A stretch of DNA of 64,000 nt from Vacuolonema iberomarrocanum LEGE 07170 (GCA_015207365.1 JADEXA010000026.1:1-64000); one strand, 5' to 3'. Shown: positions 55,329 through 63,776, counted from the first letter of the stretch. Made by a program: numbers and translations. Notes: generated from the letters alone by a model not told the origin.

Positions 55329-56495
55329 TCAGCAACTGCTGGGGATAGCCGTTTTGGGAATCAAGCTGAGCAGCTCATCAACCGTGAGGTTGCGCTTGAG
55401 ATGGACGGAGCGATCGCGCACCGCATCTAACACTTGCTGCCCATTTTCTGCACTCAGATCGACGCCATGGTCATGGAGCAACTGGCGCAGGAGATGCCGC
55501 CCAGAATGTTTGCCGACAACCAATCGCCGCTGCCGCCCCACCTCGCTGGGGTCGAAAGGTTCATAGGTACTGGGGTTTTTCAGCACGCCATGGGCATGGA
55601 TACCTGATTCATGGGCGAAGGTGTTTTCGCCCACGATCGCCTTCCAGGGCGGCACCGGGCATTGAACGGATTTGGCGACAAAGCGAGAGAGTTCAAGAAA
55701 ATGCTGGGTCTTGATGCCGGCTTTAATGCCGTAGATTTGCTTCAGGCTCATCACCACTTCTTCTAGGGCAGCATTTCCAGCACGTTCGCCCAAACCATTG
55801 ACGGTGGTATTGACGGAGGTCGCACCTGCTCGCACTCCGGCTAGGGCATTGGCGGTGGCCAGCCCCATATCGTTGTGAGTATGCATCTCAACGGGGATAT
55901 CCAGAGCATCCACCAGCTTTTTGACTTTGTCATGGGTGCTGAAGGGGTCGAGGATACCCACGGTGTCGCAGAAGCGGAAACGGAACGCTCCCCATTCTTG
56001 CGCATATTGTGCTGCATCGATTAGAAACGTCTCATCGGCGCGGGAGCTATCTTCGCCCCCGACACTCACCTCTAGCCCATGATCGCGGGCAAAGTTGATG
56101 CAGTCACGCAGGCGTTCTAGCATGGCCACCCAGCGTCCACCAAATTTCACCTGGATTTGCATATCCGAAACGGGGATGGAAATGTGAATGCGACGCAGGC
56201 CACAGTGGATGGAGGCTTCGATGTCGGAGATAACGGCACGATTCCAACCGAGTAGGTGGGCATTGAGCCCGAGGTCGGCGATCGCCCGAATCGCTTGCGC
56301 TTCGTCGTGCCCCATCGCGGGGATGCCGACTTCGAGTTCATGGACACCGATGGCATCGAGGAATTTGGCGATCGCCACTTTCTCTTCAATGCCAAACGCA
56401 ATTCCGGCGGCTTGTTCGCCATCGCGGAGGGTGGTGTCATTAATCAGAACGGGCTTAACGGTCGGAGAGCAGAGTGGATGCGATGAAGCGTACAT
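55329..56495 (-). CDS. nifV: Homocitrate synthase NifV
   Basis: 388 residues from the ATG at 56495 with GGAGG six bases upstream; a TTG at 56513 is less likely. It condenses 2-oxoglutarate with acetyl-CoA to homocitrate, the organic ligand of the nitrogenase iron-molybdenum cofactor. VLINDTTLRDGEQAAGIAF is the N-terminal catalytic and metal block; HTHNDMGLATANALAG supplies His ligands; GLGERAGNAALEEVVM is the NifV/IPMS signature; GIHAHGVLKNPSTYEPFDP lies near the end of the barrel. No LeuA-type regulatory domain is present, as expected for NifV. It follows a small membrane protein gene in the leftward operon. Confidence 0.96.
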   Translation of the reverse strand: MYASSHPLCSPTVKPVLINDTTLRDGEQAAGIAFGIEEKVAIAKFLDAIGVHELEVGIPAMGHDEAQAIRAIADLGLNAHLLGWNRAVISDIEASIHCGLRRIHISIPVSDMQIQVKFGGRWVAMLERLRDCINFARDHGLEVSVGGEDSSRADETFLIDAAQYAQEWGAFRFRFCDTVGILDPFSTHDKVKKLVDALDIPVEMHTHNDMGLATANALAGVRAGATSVNTTVNGLGERAGNAALEEVVMSLKQIYGIKAGIKTQHFLELSRFVAKSVQCPVPPWKAIVGENTFAHESGIHAHGVLKNPSTYEPFDPSEVGRQRRLVVGKHSGRHLLRQLLHDHGVDLSAENGQQVLDAVRDRSVHLKRNLTVDELLSLIPKTAIPSSC

Positions 56496-56548
56496 AGTAG
56501 CCTCCAGGGGCAAACTGAGAGCAAAGTTGGAGTGAGCGTGAGATCGAT

Positions 56549-56689
56549 CTAGTCGTTCGCGGGTTTCGGCTGGTTAGGGCGGGGTGGGCAGGCTTCCTTA
56601 TCCTCGATTACCAATAGGCGTTGCATGAAATATTGAAAGGCATAGATAAAGGAAATAAAGAAGCTAGCGATAACGAGTGACGAAAACAT
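56549..56689 (-). CDS. 46-residue membrane protein within the nif operon
   Basis: Found by reading the gap between the Asr1405-type gene and nifV. ATG at 56689-56687, stop TAG at 56551-56549, AGGAG ten bases upstream. The product starts MFSSLVIASFFISFIYAFQY, one hydrophobic helix, then MQRLLVIEDKEACPP and a Pro/Asn-rich tail. It is on the same strand as its neighbours, 54 bp before nifV. A single-span peptide at this place could be a nif accessory protein; I know of no family to assign it to. Confidence 0.55.
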   Translation of the reverse strand: MFSSLVIASFFISFIYAFQYFMQRLLVIEDKEACPPRPNQPKPAND

Positions 56690-56867
56690 AAGAGGTACGC
56701 TCCTAATGAGGTGAGTGCGCGAAAGGGTAGGGATTTGGGAGGGAGGGATACTGGGAGGGAGAGAGCCTAAAACGGAGAGGAAGGAGGAATGCAGGGAGCT
56801 AACTGCTCTGTTCGAATGGGCGGAAGATGATGGATAAGGTGAATCTTGCCCAGCGGTGACGGCTCAC

Positions 56868-57146
56868 CTAGGAATCGGCAAGATGGGGTGGGCATAGTTG
56901 CCAGCAGCGCTCAAGCCAGCGCAATTTCTCTTGGCGAGAGGTCGTGGCTTGTTGTACAACGCTCCAGAGCTGCACCAGGGCAACCGGGTGGGGAATTTCG
57001 ACTCGGAGGGTGCCATCTTTGGGGCAGGTGGCACAAATGTCGAGTTCTTGCAGGCGATGGCGCAAGCACCAGCGCACACCGGGTGGGACGGTGATGGACT
57101 GAGCGGGGCAGGCAGAGGCAGGGGAGGGTTTTAAGGAAGGGTTCAT
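56868..57146 (-). CDS. Asr1405/Asl0597 family protein
   Basis: 92 residues from the ATG at 57146, which overlaps the nifP stop as ATGA, implying coupling. The pattern VPPGVRWCLRHRLQELDICATCPKDGTLRVEI, PVALVQLWSVVQQATTSR and LRWLERCW fits the Asr1405/Asl0597 family of small cyanobacterial proteins that recur in and near nif clusters (Asr1405 is encoded in the Anabaena nif region). Conserved Cys residues (three or four) suggest metal or Fe-S handling, but its role is unknown. A longer upstream frame overlaps nifP and is not needed. Confidence 0.85.
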   Translation of the reverse strand: MNPSLKPSPASACPAQSITVPPGVRWCLRHRLQELDICATCPKDGTLRVEIPHPVALVQLWSVVQQATTSRQEKLRWLERCWQLCPPHLADS

Positions 57147-57871
57147 GGCTGGCGCTCCAGAGGGGTTGGGTCTGTGGGTGTAAGTTGTTGAAGTTGTTGC
57201 TCTAAGGTTTCGATGCGGTTGATGAGCGATCGCACGGTTGCAGCGACGGTATCGGGCAGTTGTCCATGTTCGAGGGGGGTGGTTTCGGTATTGCAGCGGC
57301 ACACATTGCGGCTGGGAATACCGACAGCGGTGCAGTGGTCTGGCACTTCGCGCAGTACAACTGACCCGGCACCAATGCGGGCATAGTCACCAATGTTGAT
57401 ATTGCCTAGAACCTTGGCTCCGGCTCCAATCACAACATGGCTGCCAACGGTGGGGTGGCGTTTTCCGGTTTCTTTGCCCGTGCCGCCCAACGTGACACCT
57501 TGATAAATAAGGGTGTAGTCACCGACGATCGCCGTTTCACCAATCACGACGCCCATGCCGTGATCGATAAAGACCCCTTTGCCCAAACGCGCGCCAGGGT
57601 GAATTTCAATGCCGGTGACGCAGCGGGTGAGGTGAGAAATCAGGCGGGAAAAGAAGTGGACCTGATGGCGATGCAGCCAGTGGGCAAGACGATGGGCGGC
57701 GATCGCATGCAAGCCAGGATAGCAACACACCACCTCCAGCCAATGGGTTGCAGCCGGGTCATTGGCAAAGATGCTGGCAATATCTACTGCCAAGGGCACG
57801 CGCTCAAGCCATGCCGGGATAGCAGGGAGTCGCTGCTGAGGGGTGGAGCATTTGGGGAGGGAAAGAGACAT
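57143..57871 (-). CDS. nifP: Serine O-acetyltransferase NifP (CysE type)
   Basis: 242 residues. It makes O-acetylserine, supplying cysteine for the NifS-driven Fe-S clusters of nitrogenase. The N-terminal helical domain (FANDPAATHWLEVVCCYPGLHAIAAHRLAHWL) is followed by the left-handed beta helix: GIEIHPGARLGKGVFIDHGMGVVIGETAIVGD, TLIYQGVTLGGTGKETGKRHPTVG and IGAGAKVLGNINIGDYARIGAGSVVLREVP. The DHGMGVVIGETA and GGTGK blocks form the active site and acetyl-CoA site. The nif location and the promoter shared with nifB make it NifP rather than the housekeeping CysE. It is the first gene of the leftward operon. Confidence 0.94.
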   Translation of the reverse strand: MSLSLPKCSTPQQRLPAIPAWLERVPLAVDIASIFANDPAATHWLEVVCCYPGLHAIAAHRLAHWLHRHQVHFFSRLISHLTRCVTGIEIHPGARLGKGVFIDHGMGVVIGETAIVGDYTLIYQGVTLGGTGKETGKRHPTVGSHVVIGAGAKVLGNINIGDYARIGAGSVVLREVPDHCTAVGIPSRNVCRCNTETTPLEHGQLPDTVAATVRSLINRIETLEQQLQQLTPTDPTPLERQP

Positions 57872-57969
57872 AGCGAGTCGGTAGGGCTTGCTTTTCCCTG
57901 CTTATATCAATTGCTATTTCGGGCGATCGCAAATTGCACCCCATCCAGATTTACTAAAGAGATTGCACC

Positions 57970-58061
57970 TGTACTCAAAGCCGCAACGCCTTTCATACTA
58001 GGCATTTCAGATTTCTAAGAGTACGGGGGTCGGGTATTTCTGCACGTAGGTACAAGTATTT
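57970..58061 (-). promoter_or_regulatory. Shared nif promoter module upstream of nifP
   Basis: On the minus strand the 92 bases from 58061 to 57970 align without gaps to those upstream of nifB (59531-59622); 56 of 92 positions are identical by my count. Conserved blocks in order are AAATACT, then 22 bp on AAATACC, CCCCC, ACTCT, AGG and CTTTGAGTACA. A further GAGTAC lies about 30 bp upstream in both. It ends about 100 bp before the nifP start. In Leptolyngbya boryana the activator CnfR acts on a composite element upstream of exactly these two genes; identity with that element is inferred. Confidence 0.8.
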
Positions 58062-58510
58062 TCAACCCCTGGCACGGGGTTTATGTACTCAGGCAAAACC
58101 CTTAGCTATCAAGCTTTTAAGCAAGTACACAGAAATGCGTGAAGCGATCGCACTCTGTACTCATTTCACTGACCGATTTAGCCATTGTGTATCGAAACAA
58201 CTAAATTAACCAATGGAAATGTATCAGGCTTTTCAAAAGGGCTTTAAAAAGTTCAGAAAACCTTAACAAGCCGGGTTCGAGATACAGTCCTGGTGACTAA
58301 TGTCGCAGCTAGCAGAACAAATAAAAGCGGGCAATTCGTCTCACATTTCGTCTCACATATGGAAGGCGATCCTCGAAAGATGACTTCCGACAAACAGGGC
58401 TTCGTTATGGGGAGGAGAGGCATACGGTGGATTCTCGCTGCGCGGGAATGAACATCACTTCAATGGATGCAACTTAGGAGATTGCCAGGAAAGACTCTCT
58501 CAAGGCTATG

Positions 58511-58760
58511 CCCTTCGACGACGCTCAGGGAACACGGCGACACGCTCAGGCCACACGACGACGCTAAGACTACAACTCGAAGACGTTCAGGGCACAAATG
58601 ATGAGCGGGCTGAGTGCAGTCGCCCCTTCGACGACGCTCAGAGCACACACGACGCTTCGGGGTACACGAGACGCTCAGGGCACATGACGACGCTCAGGGA
58701 AGGCATAAGACGACGCTCAGGGCACAAATGATGAACTGACTGAGCACAGCCGAAGCCAGG
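58511..58760. repeat. Degenerate tandem repeat array (CGACGCTCAGGGCACA units)
   Basis: About ten imperfect units of roughly 15 bp resembling CGACGCTCAGGGCACA. A longer 41-bp unit is repeated within it (58582-58622 and 58712-58752), both reading GACG-TCAGGGCACAAATGATGA followed by a CTGAG-CAG-CG tail. Similar CTTCGAC...GCTCAG repeats are widespread in cyanobacterial genomes. There are no unique spacers, so it is not CRISPR. Confidence 0.8.
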
Positions 58761-58950
58761 AGGTCTATTCTTTTTGAGAAATCGCCTTAAAAGACAACTC
58801 CTATACAAGAATGACTATATATATGTAAGCCTTGCTGCTTTCTTGCAGACCATCGTTTTTTCTCGCCAGAGATCCGGTGTCCTGCGTCTAGAGGCATGTC
58901 GCCAGAGTCCTTGTCCCGCAGAACGAAATGGAAGTGCATAAAAGGGAGTT

Positions 58951-59033
58951 GCAGAATCCAAGGATGATTTTTTCTGAGAGGGGGCGCGGTGCGCCCCCTC
59001 TCAGAAAAAATCATCTCCTCAATCAGCAATGCG
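58951..59033. repeat. Hairpin repeat, family B, copy 2 (inverted)
   Basis: A perfect 25-bp stem (58963-58987 with 58991-59015) with loop GGT. Outer stem GATGATTTTTTCTGAG is identical to copy 1; inner stem reads AGGGGGCGC where copy 1 has GAGGGGCGC, with the partner strand changed to match. Flanks GCAGAATCCAAG and CTCCTCAATCAGCAATGCG are those of copy 1 in reverse orientation. Confidence 0.92.
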
Positions 59034-59530
59034 CATAAAAGCAAATTGACACGGCTCACTCTGGCGCTGAGCACCGCCTCAGCCTGCGACGGCGGACGGT
59101 TCCAAGCGTGATTCGAGTTGCTAGGGTGTGACGTGCTCTTTGTTCTGGCCGAGCCACTGTTGAGGTCTGATTGCCGCAGGTCTCAATCAATGCATCGGGC
59201 AATGCAGCGGAAACCGTAGGGAATTCAACTAGAAATGGGAGGGTCGGAGTCGCCCATCTGAGTGAACTCCATGAGACATTCGGGTGACTCATCACAGAAC
59301 TTAACCTCAGAAAGTGAAGTCCGATACCTAAAAAAATCATTAAATGAAAAATGAGATACAGACATCATTTTTGGCTTGTATCGAGCTGAGAAAATTCTGT
59401 AGCGGGTGTAGCAATTTTTGCGAGTTTGAGTACTCGCGTAGATGTGTTCATTTTGCCTAGAGAAAGCGAGTGAAACGCTTATGGGGCAGGCGATCGCCGT
59501 GAGTACTCAAAACACCGTCCCATCCCCCAA

Positions 59531-59622
59531 AAATACTCGCACGGGAACGTCAAAATACCAGTCCCCCAAACTCTAAAAAAAAGTTTTTCCCATTTTTTCA
59601 AGGGTTTCAGCCTTTGAGTACA
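59531..59622 (+). promoter_or_regulatory. Shared nif promoter module upstream of nifB
   Basis: The counterpart of the module upstream of nifP (see 57970-58061): AAATACT at 59531, AAATACC at 59553, CCCCC at 59563, ACTCT at 59570 and CTTTGAGTACA at 59612-59622. Palindromic GAGTACTC sites lie upstream at 59428-59435 and 59501-59508. The start of nifB is 630 bp further on, so a long leader is implied. Confidence 0.8.
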
Positions 59623-60251
59623 TTGCTAATCACTCAATAACTCCTATGGGCGCAGTCTCAGGGGGAGCATTTTTGCGGTTGATATAAATCAGTCATCGCC
59701 AAACACCCCAGTCACCACTGCGGTCGATGGCAAACCACACTCAAAGGAACGCCCCGCTAGCTTTTCTCGGTTAGAGAACTTCAATCCATTACTCATCTAG
59801 AACGGTCGGCTTCCAATAGTGTTTGAATCTTCAGTTCCATCACAACACAACCCATAACTTCACCGTACAACCCAATCCAACTGAAGATTTACCCCAATCA
59901 AAAGATGCGTCACACTCTCCTTGACTTCGGGCGTTGCATCAAACGAACTCTCTCAAATGACTTCTCACTAATACTTATTAGTCGATGAAATAGCCTAGCT
60001 GCGCTGACAGCTCCAGAGAAATTTGATGCAACGCTACTCCTTCTTTTTTAGTCAAGCCATCCAACATCTCCATTACGCATCTACACCACCCCCTCCAACC
60101 AACTAATTTCCGTTTCATCCAACGCCTGCCAAACCACCTTTATCGGACTTTCCATTCCACTAGAGATGCTCGCTGTTTTAAGCCTCTCGGTTTCCCCGTC
60201 CACTCTCTCCTGGTCTGGCACCCTCTGAGTCCCTCTACCCTGCATAAACCA
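59623..60251 (+). other. Long nifB leader
   Basis: 629 bp between the shared promoter module and the nifB ATG. No ORF with a good start, no tRNA and no clear hairpin is visible; it is pyrimidine-rich towards the end (60090-60250). If transcription begins soon after the module, the message has a 5' leader of more than 500 nt. Confidence 0.45.
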
Positions 60252-61793
60252 ATGACGCCACCCTCCTCTACCCCGCCTGTATCCACAACCTCCGCTGCCA
60301 CTGCAACACCTGCAGTCGATCTGGTTCTGACCAAAAACCAGACCAAAGTAAAGAAGTCTGACAGTAGCTGCGGCTGCTCCACCAGCGGTGCACCGTCCGA
60401 GATGGATGAAAAGCTCAAAGCGCGGATCGAAAATCATCCCTGCTATAGCGAAGAAGCACACCACCACTATGCTCGGATGCACGTTGCGGTGGCTCCGGCC
60501 TGCAACATCCAGTGCAACTATTGCAATCGCAAGTATGACTGCGCCAACGAAAGCCGTCCTGGTGTGGTGAGCGAACTTTTGACACCGGAAGAAGCCGCCC
60601 ACAAGGTACTGGTAGTGGCAGGCAAGATTCCCCAAATGACCGTTCTAGGTATTGCAGGCCCAGGTGACCCCCTCGCCAACCCTGAGAAGACCTTCCGCAC
60701 CTTTGAATTGATCGCCGACAAAGCGCCAGACATTAAGCTCTGCCTTTCCACCAATGGCCTGATGCTGCCAGATCATGTCGATCGCATCAAAGCCCTCAAC
60801 GTCGATCACGTGACCATCACTATTAATATGATCGACCCGGAAGTTGGCGAGAAGATCTATCCCTGGGTTCACTACCGCCGTCGCCGTTACCGTGGCATCG
60901 AAGGGGTACGCATCTTACACGAACGGCAAATGGAAGGACTGCAAGCTCTCCAGGAAGCCGACATTCTCTGTAAGGTCAACTCGGTGCTGATTCCTGGCAT
61001 CAACGATGAGCACATGCCGGAAGTGAACAAGGCGATTCGCGATCGCGGTGCCTTCCTGCATAACATCATGCCGCTAATTTCGGCTCCCGAGCATGGCACC
61101 TACTTTGGTTTGAACGGGCAGCGCGGCCCCAAACCCAAAGAACTGAAGTCAGTGCAGGATAAGTGCTCCGGCAACATGAAGATGATGCGCCACTGCCGCC
61201 AGTGCCGTGCCGATGCCGTGGGTTTGCTGGGCGAAGACCGCAGCCAAGAATTTACCAAGACGAAATTCATGGAAATGGAGGCGGAATACAACCCTGAAAC
61301 CCGCCGTAACGTTCGCTTGGGTATTGAAGAATTCAAAGCGAAAGTGGCCGCTGCGAAGCAACAGGTTGAGCCGACGCCAGAAGTGGCGACGCCCGATAGT
61401 CCCAAAGTTCTCGTTGCTGTCGCCAGCAAGGGCAGTGGGTTGGTGAATCAGCACTTTGGTCATGCCAAAGAATTCATGATTTACGAAGTTGATGCGACGA
61501 CGGTGAACTTCGTTAGCCACCGCAAGGTTGGTGACTACTGCCAAGGCGGTTATGGCGAAGACGCCATGCTCGCGGGCATCATCGACACCATCTCGGATTG
61601 CGCCGCTGTCTTGGCGATGAAAATCGGGCCTTGTCCCCAGAAACGGTTGAAGGAAGTAGGGCTGCAAGTGGTAGAAGCCTACGACGTGATCGAGGCGGTT
61701 GCCCGTCAATTCTACGACCTGAACTACTTGCCCGTACCGACCGAGATTGAAGCTAAAGCCAAGCAATTGGAAAGCCAAACCATCGGTGTCTGA
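60252..61793 (+). CDS. nifB: Nitrogenase cofactor biosynthesis protein NifB
   Basis: 513 residues. This radical SAM enzyme builds NifB-co, the 8Fe-9S-C precursor of the nitrogenase cofactor. A Thr/Ser/Pro-rich leader (1-40) precedes the radical SAM domain, with CNIQCNYCNRKYDC holding the CxxxCxxC cluster motif at about 80-87. CSTSGAP-type Cys residues before it and CRQCRADAVGLLGEDRS near 320 supply further cluster ligands. The C-terminal 120 residues are a NifX-like domain (VLVAVASKGSGLVNQHFGHAKEFMIYE). It is the first gene of the rightward operon, followed by fdxN, nifS and nifU, all within 150 bp of each other. Confidence 0.97.
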   Translation: MTPPSSTPPVSTTSAATATPAVDLVLTKNQTKVKKSDSSCGCSTSGAPSEMDEKLKARIENHPCYSEEAHHHYARMHVAVAPACNIQCNYCNRKYDCANESRPGVVSELLTPEEAAHKVLVVAGKIPQMTVLGIAGPGDPLANPEKTFRTFELIADKAPDIKLCLSTNGLMLPDHVDRIKALNVDHVTITINMIDPEVGEKIYPWVHYRRRRYRGIEGVRILHERQMEGLQALQEADILCKVNSVLIPGINDEHMPEVNKAIRDRGAFLHNIMPLISAPEHGTYFGLNGQRGPKPKELKSVQDKCSGNMKMMRHCRQCRADAVGLLGEDRSQEFTKTKFMEMEAEYNPETRRNVRLGIEEFKAKVAAAKQQVEPTPEVATPDSPKVLVAVASKGSGLVNQHFGHAKEFMIYEVDATTVNFVSHRKVGDYCQGGYGEDAMLAGIIDTISDCAAVLAMKIGPCPQKRLKEVGLQVVEAYDVIEAVARQFYDLNYLPVPTEIEAKAKQLESQTIGV

Positions 61794-61927
61794 AGCAATG
61801 ACCTGACGAGTTTGCAGGGAGCGGTTGGAGTGTAAGGAGTTGGGCATTGTCTCGACTAATGACTCAACTCCTTTTTTCTTCCCTTCCCTTCTCTGACCTC
61901 TGCACTGTCTATAGCGAGGAACGGACC

Positions 61928-62332
61928 ATGACTTGCACGATTACTAGCCACTGTATTGGCTGTCAACGCTGTCTCTCTGAATGCCCTACGGGGGCGATCG
62001 CCACCAACGGCACCCAGTTATGGATTGACCCCGATCGCTGCAATCACTGTGAAGGCCACTTTAGTGTTCCCCAGTGCTGGTCCGTTTGCCCCACCAATGA
62101 AGGCTGCCAGCCTTATATCACCGAGGCGGTCGCCGTTGCCATTCACCAAGCTCAGACCAATTCCGTCGACTACTGGGAACGCTGGTTCAGCCAATACAAC
62201 CGCATTATTACCCGGCTCAAAGCGAAGCGCGAATCGGACTACTGGCGGCACTGGTTCGATAGCTACACCCACAGTCTGGAACACCTGAAAGCCACCTATG
62301 CCCGCCGCCCCGACGCTGCACTTGTTCCCTAA
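61928..62332 (+). CDS. fdxN: Ferredoxin FdxN (2[4Fe-4S]) with a C-terminal extension
   Basis: 134 residues from the ATG at 61928 (GAGGAAC upstream); the open frame reaches 81 bp further but overlaps nothing else. The first cluster motif is CIGCQRCLSECPTGAI; the second is CNHCEGHFSVPQCWSVCP, with the long insertion typical of nif-associated bacterial ferredoxins. From about residue 65 a helical, Trp-rich extension follows (YWERWFSQYNRIITRLKAKRESDYWRHWF), a tandem-like YW(E/R)xWF repeat that is not part of the ferredoxin fold. It probably gives electrons to NifB. It sits between nifB and nifS. Confidence 0.93.
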   Translation: MTCTITSHCIGCQRCLSECPTGAIATNGTQLWIDPDRCNHCEGHFSVPQCWSVCPTNEGCQPYITEAVAVAIHQAQTNSVDYWERWFSQYNRIITRLKAKRESDYWRHWFDSYTHSLEHLKATYARRPDAALVP

Positions 62333-62440
62333 AGGGTTAAACCCCAGAGGCACGAAGGACACAGAGTCTTGTGACGACCTTAACGCCCTACCCCATTCAC
62401 TCATCCACTCACTCTACTACCCCAAACCGGAGCCTCACCG

Positions 62441-63634
62441 ATGGTTGTTTATCTCGATAACAATGCCACCACCTGCGTAGACCCCGCCGTGCTGGATGCC
62501 ATGTTGCCTTATCTGAGAGACTTTTACGGCAATCCTTCATCCATGCATAGTTTTGGAGGACAAGTCGGAGCGGCTTTGGAAAATGCCCGCGCTGAAGTTG
62601 CAGCACTGCTGGGCGCAGAAGATACGGAGATTGTGTTCAACAGTTGCGGCAGTGAGGGCAACAACACCGCCATTCATGCGGCCCTGGCAGCGCAACCCGA
62701 GAAGCGCCACATCATCACCACGCAGGTCGAACATCCGGCCATCCTCAGCGTGTGCAAGCACCTGGAGAAGAAGGGATACACCGTCACGTATCTCTCAGTG
62801 GATGGCACCGGGCAGATTGACCTAATGGAGCTGGAAGCGGCAATCACAGGCGGCACCGCGCTGGTGACAATGATGATGGCGAACAACGAAACCGGAGTCG
62901 TCTTCCCGGTAGAAGCGGCTGGGGCGATCGCCAAGTCCTACGGCGCGACGTTTCATGTTGATGCGGTGCAAGCGGTCGGTAAGCTGCCCATCAACCTCAG
63001 CAATAGCACCATCGATATGCTCACCCTGTCGGGGCACAAGCTCCATGCCCCCAAAGGAATTGGGGCGCTGTATGTGCGCCGGGGCTTCCGCTTCCGTCCG
63101 TTCCTCTTGGGTGGCCATCAGGAGCGGGGACGCCGAGCCGGGACGCAGAACGTAGCAGGCATCGTAGCGCTGGGTAAGGCAGCGGCGATCGCCCGTCAGC
63201 ACCTCCCCAGCGTCCTTCAGGAAGCCGCCCTGCGCGACACCCTAGAAACGGGTTTGCTGCAAACGATCCCTGATTGTGAAGTCAATGGTGGCGGCTCACC
63301 GCGTTTGCCCAACACCAGCAACATTGGCTTCAAGTACATCGAAGGCGAAGCCATCCTCTACATGCTGAACCGCGAAGGAATCTGTGCCTCATCGGGCTCG
63401 GCCTGCACCTCCGGTTCACTCGAACCCTCCCATGTGTTGACCTCGATGGGTTTGCCTTACACCATCCTGCACGGCTCCATCCGGTTTAGCCTCTCCCGCT
63501 TCACCACCGTAGCCGAAGTCAATCATGTGCTCCAAGTCATGCCCGGTATCGTGCGCCGCCTCCGCGAGATGTCACCGTTCAACAACGATCAGGCGGATTG
63601 GCTCCAAGGTCGGGATTTAGTGAACCAGCACTAA
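62441..63634 (+). CDS. nifS: Cysteine desulfurase NifS
   Basis: 397 residues. PLP enzyme that takes sulfur from cysteine to build Fe-S clusters on NifU. YLDNNATTCVDPAVLDAMLPYL opens the fold. DAVQAVGKLPINL holds the PLP-ring Asp region; LSGHKLHAPKGIGALYVRRG holds the Schiff-base Lys (SGHK). The active-site Cys lies in CASSGSACTSGSLEPSHVL near the end. This long form with its loop is the NifS/IscS class. It is followed by nifU after 142 bp and preceded by fdxN after 108 bp. Confidence 0.97.
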   Translation: MVVYLDNNATTCVDPAVLDAMLPYLRDFYGNPSSMHSFGGQVGAALENARAEVAALLGAEDTEIVFNSCGSEGNNTAIHAALAAQPEKRHIITTQVEHPAILSVCKHLEKKGYTVTYLSVDGTGQIDLMELEAAITGGTALVTMMMANNETGVVFPVEAAGAIAKSYGATFHVDAVQAVGKLPINLSNSTIDMLTLSGHKLHAPKGIGALYVRRGFRFRPFLLGGHQERGRRAGTQNVAGIVALGKAAAIARQHLPSVLQEAALRDTLETGLLQTIPDCEVNGGGSPRLPNTSNIGFKYIEGEAILYMLNREGICASSGSACTSGSLEPSHVLTSMGLPYTILHGSIRFSLSRFTTVAEVNHVLQVMPGIVRRLREMSPFNNDQADWLQGRDLVNQH

Positions 63635-63776
63635 ATCCTATGGAGGGCGGGTTTGGTTTGCAGGTATTGCGCACCCACCCTTGTCGCCCCTTCAACCAAC
63701 CATTTGCGTTTGTCTGCGTTCATCCGCATTTCCTTGACCCCCTCCACTTATCCACCTTCCAACCCCAGAAAAAGCC

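Noticed and set aside
58511..58760. Possible CRISPR array
   Set aside because: Units are short, degenerate and nearly contiguous, with no uniform repeat and no unique spacers of constant length; no cas gene is nearby.
59056..59340. 94-codon frame on the minus strand near the nif promoters
   Set aside because: Composition looks random, with an Arg-rich tail and no ribosome-binding site or recognisable domain; it may be an old remnant, but I cannot support a gene.
57900..60250. NtcA sites (GTA-N8-TAC) for the nif genes
   Set aside because: GTAC and GAGTAC strings are common here, but I found no GTA-N8-TAC at a sensible distance from a promoter; the repeated GAGTAC fits the shared module better.
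60081..60635. 184-codon minus-strand frame over the start of nifB
   Set aside because: It is the shadow of nifB codon usage; nifB motifs are unambiguous on the plus strand.
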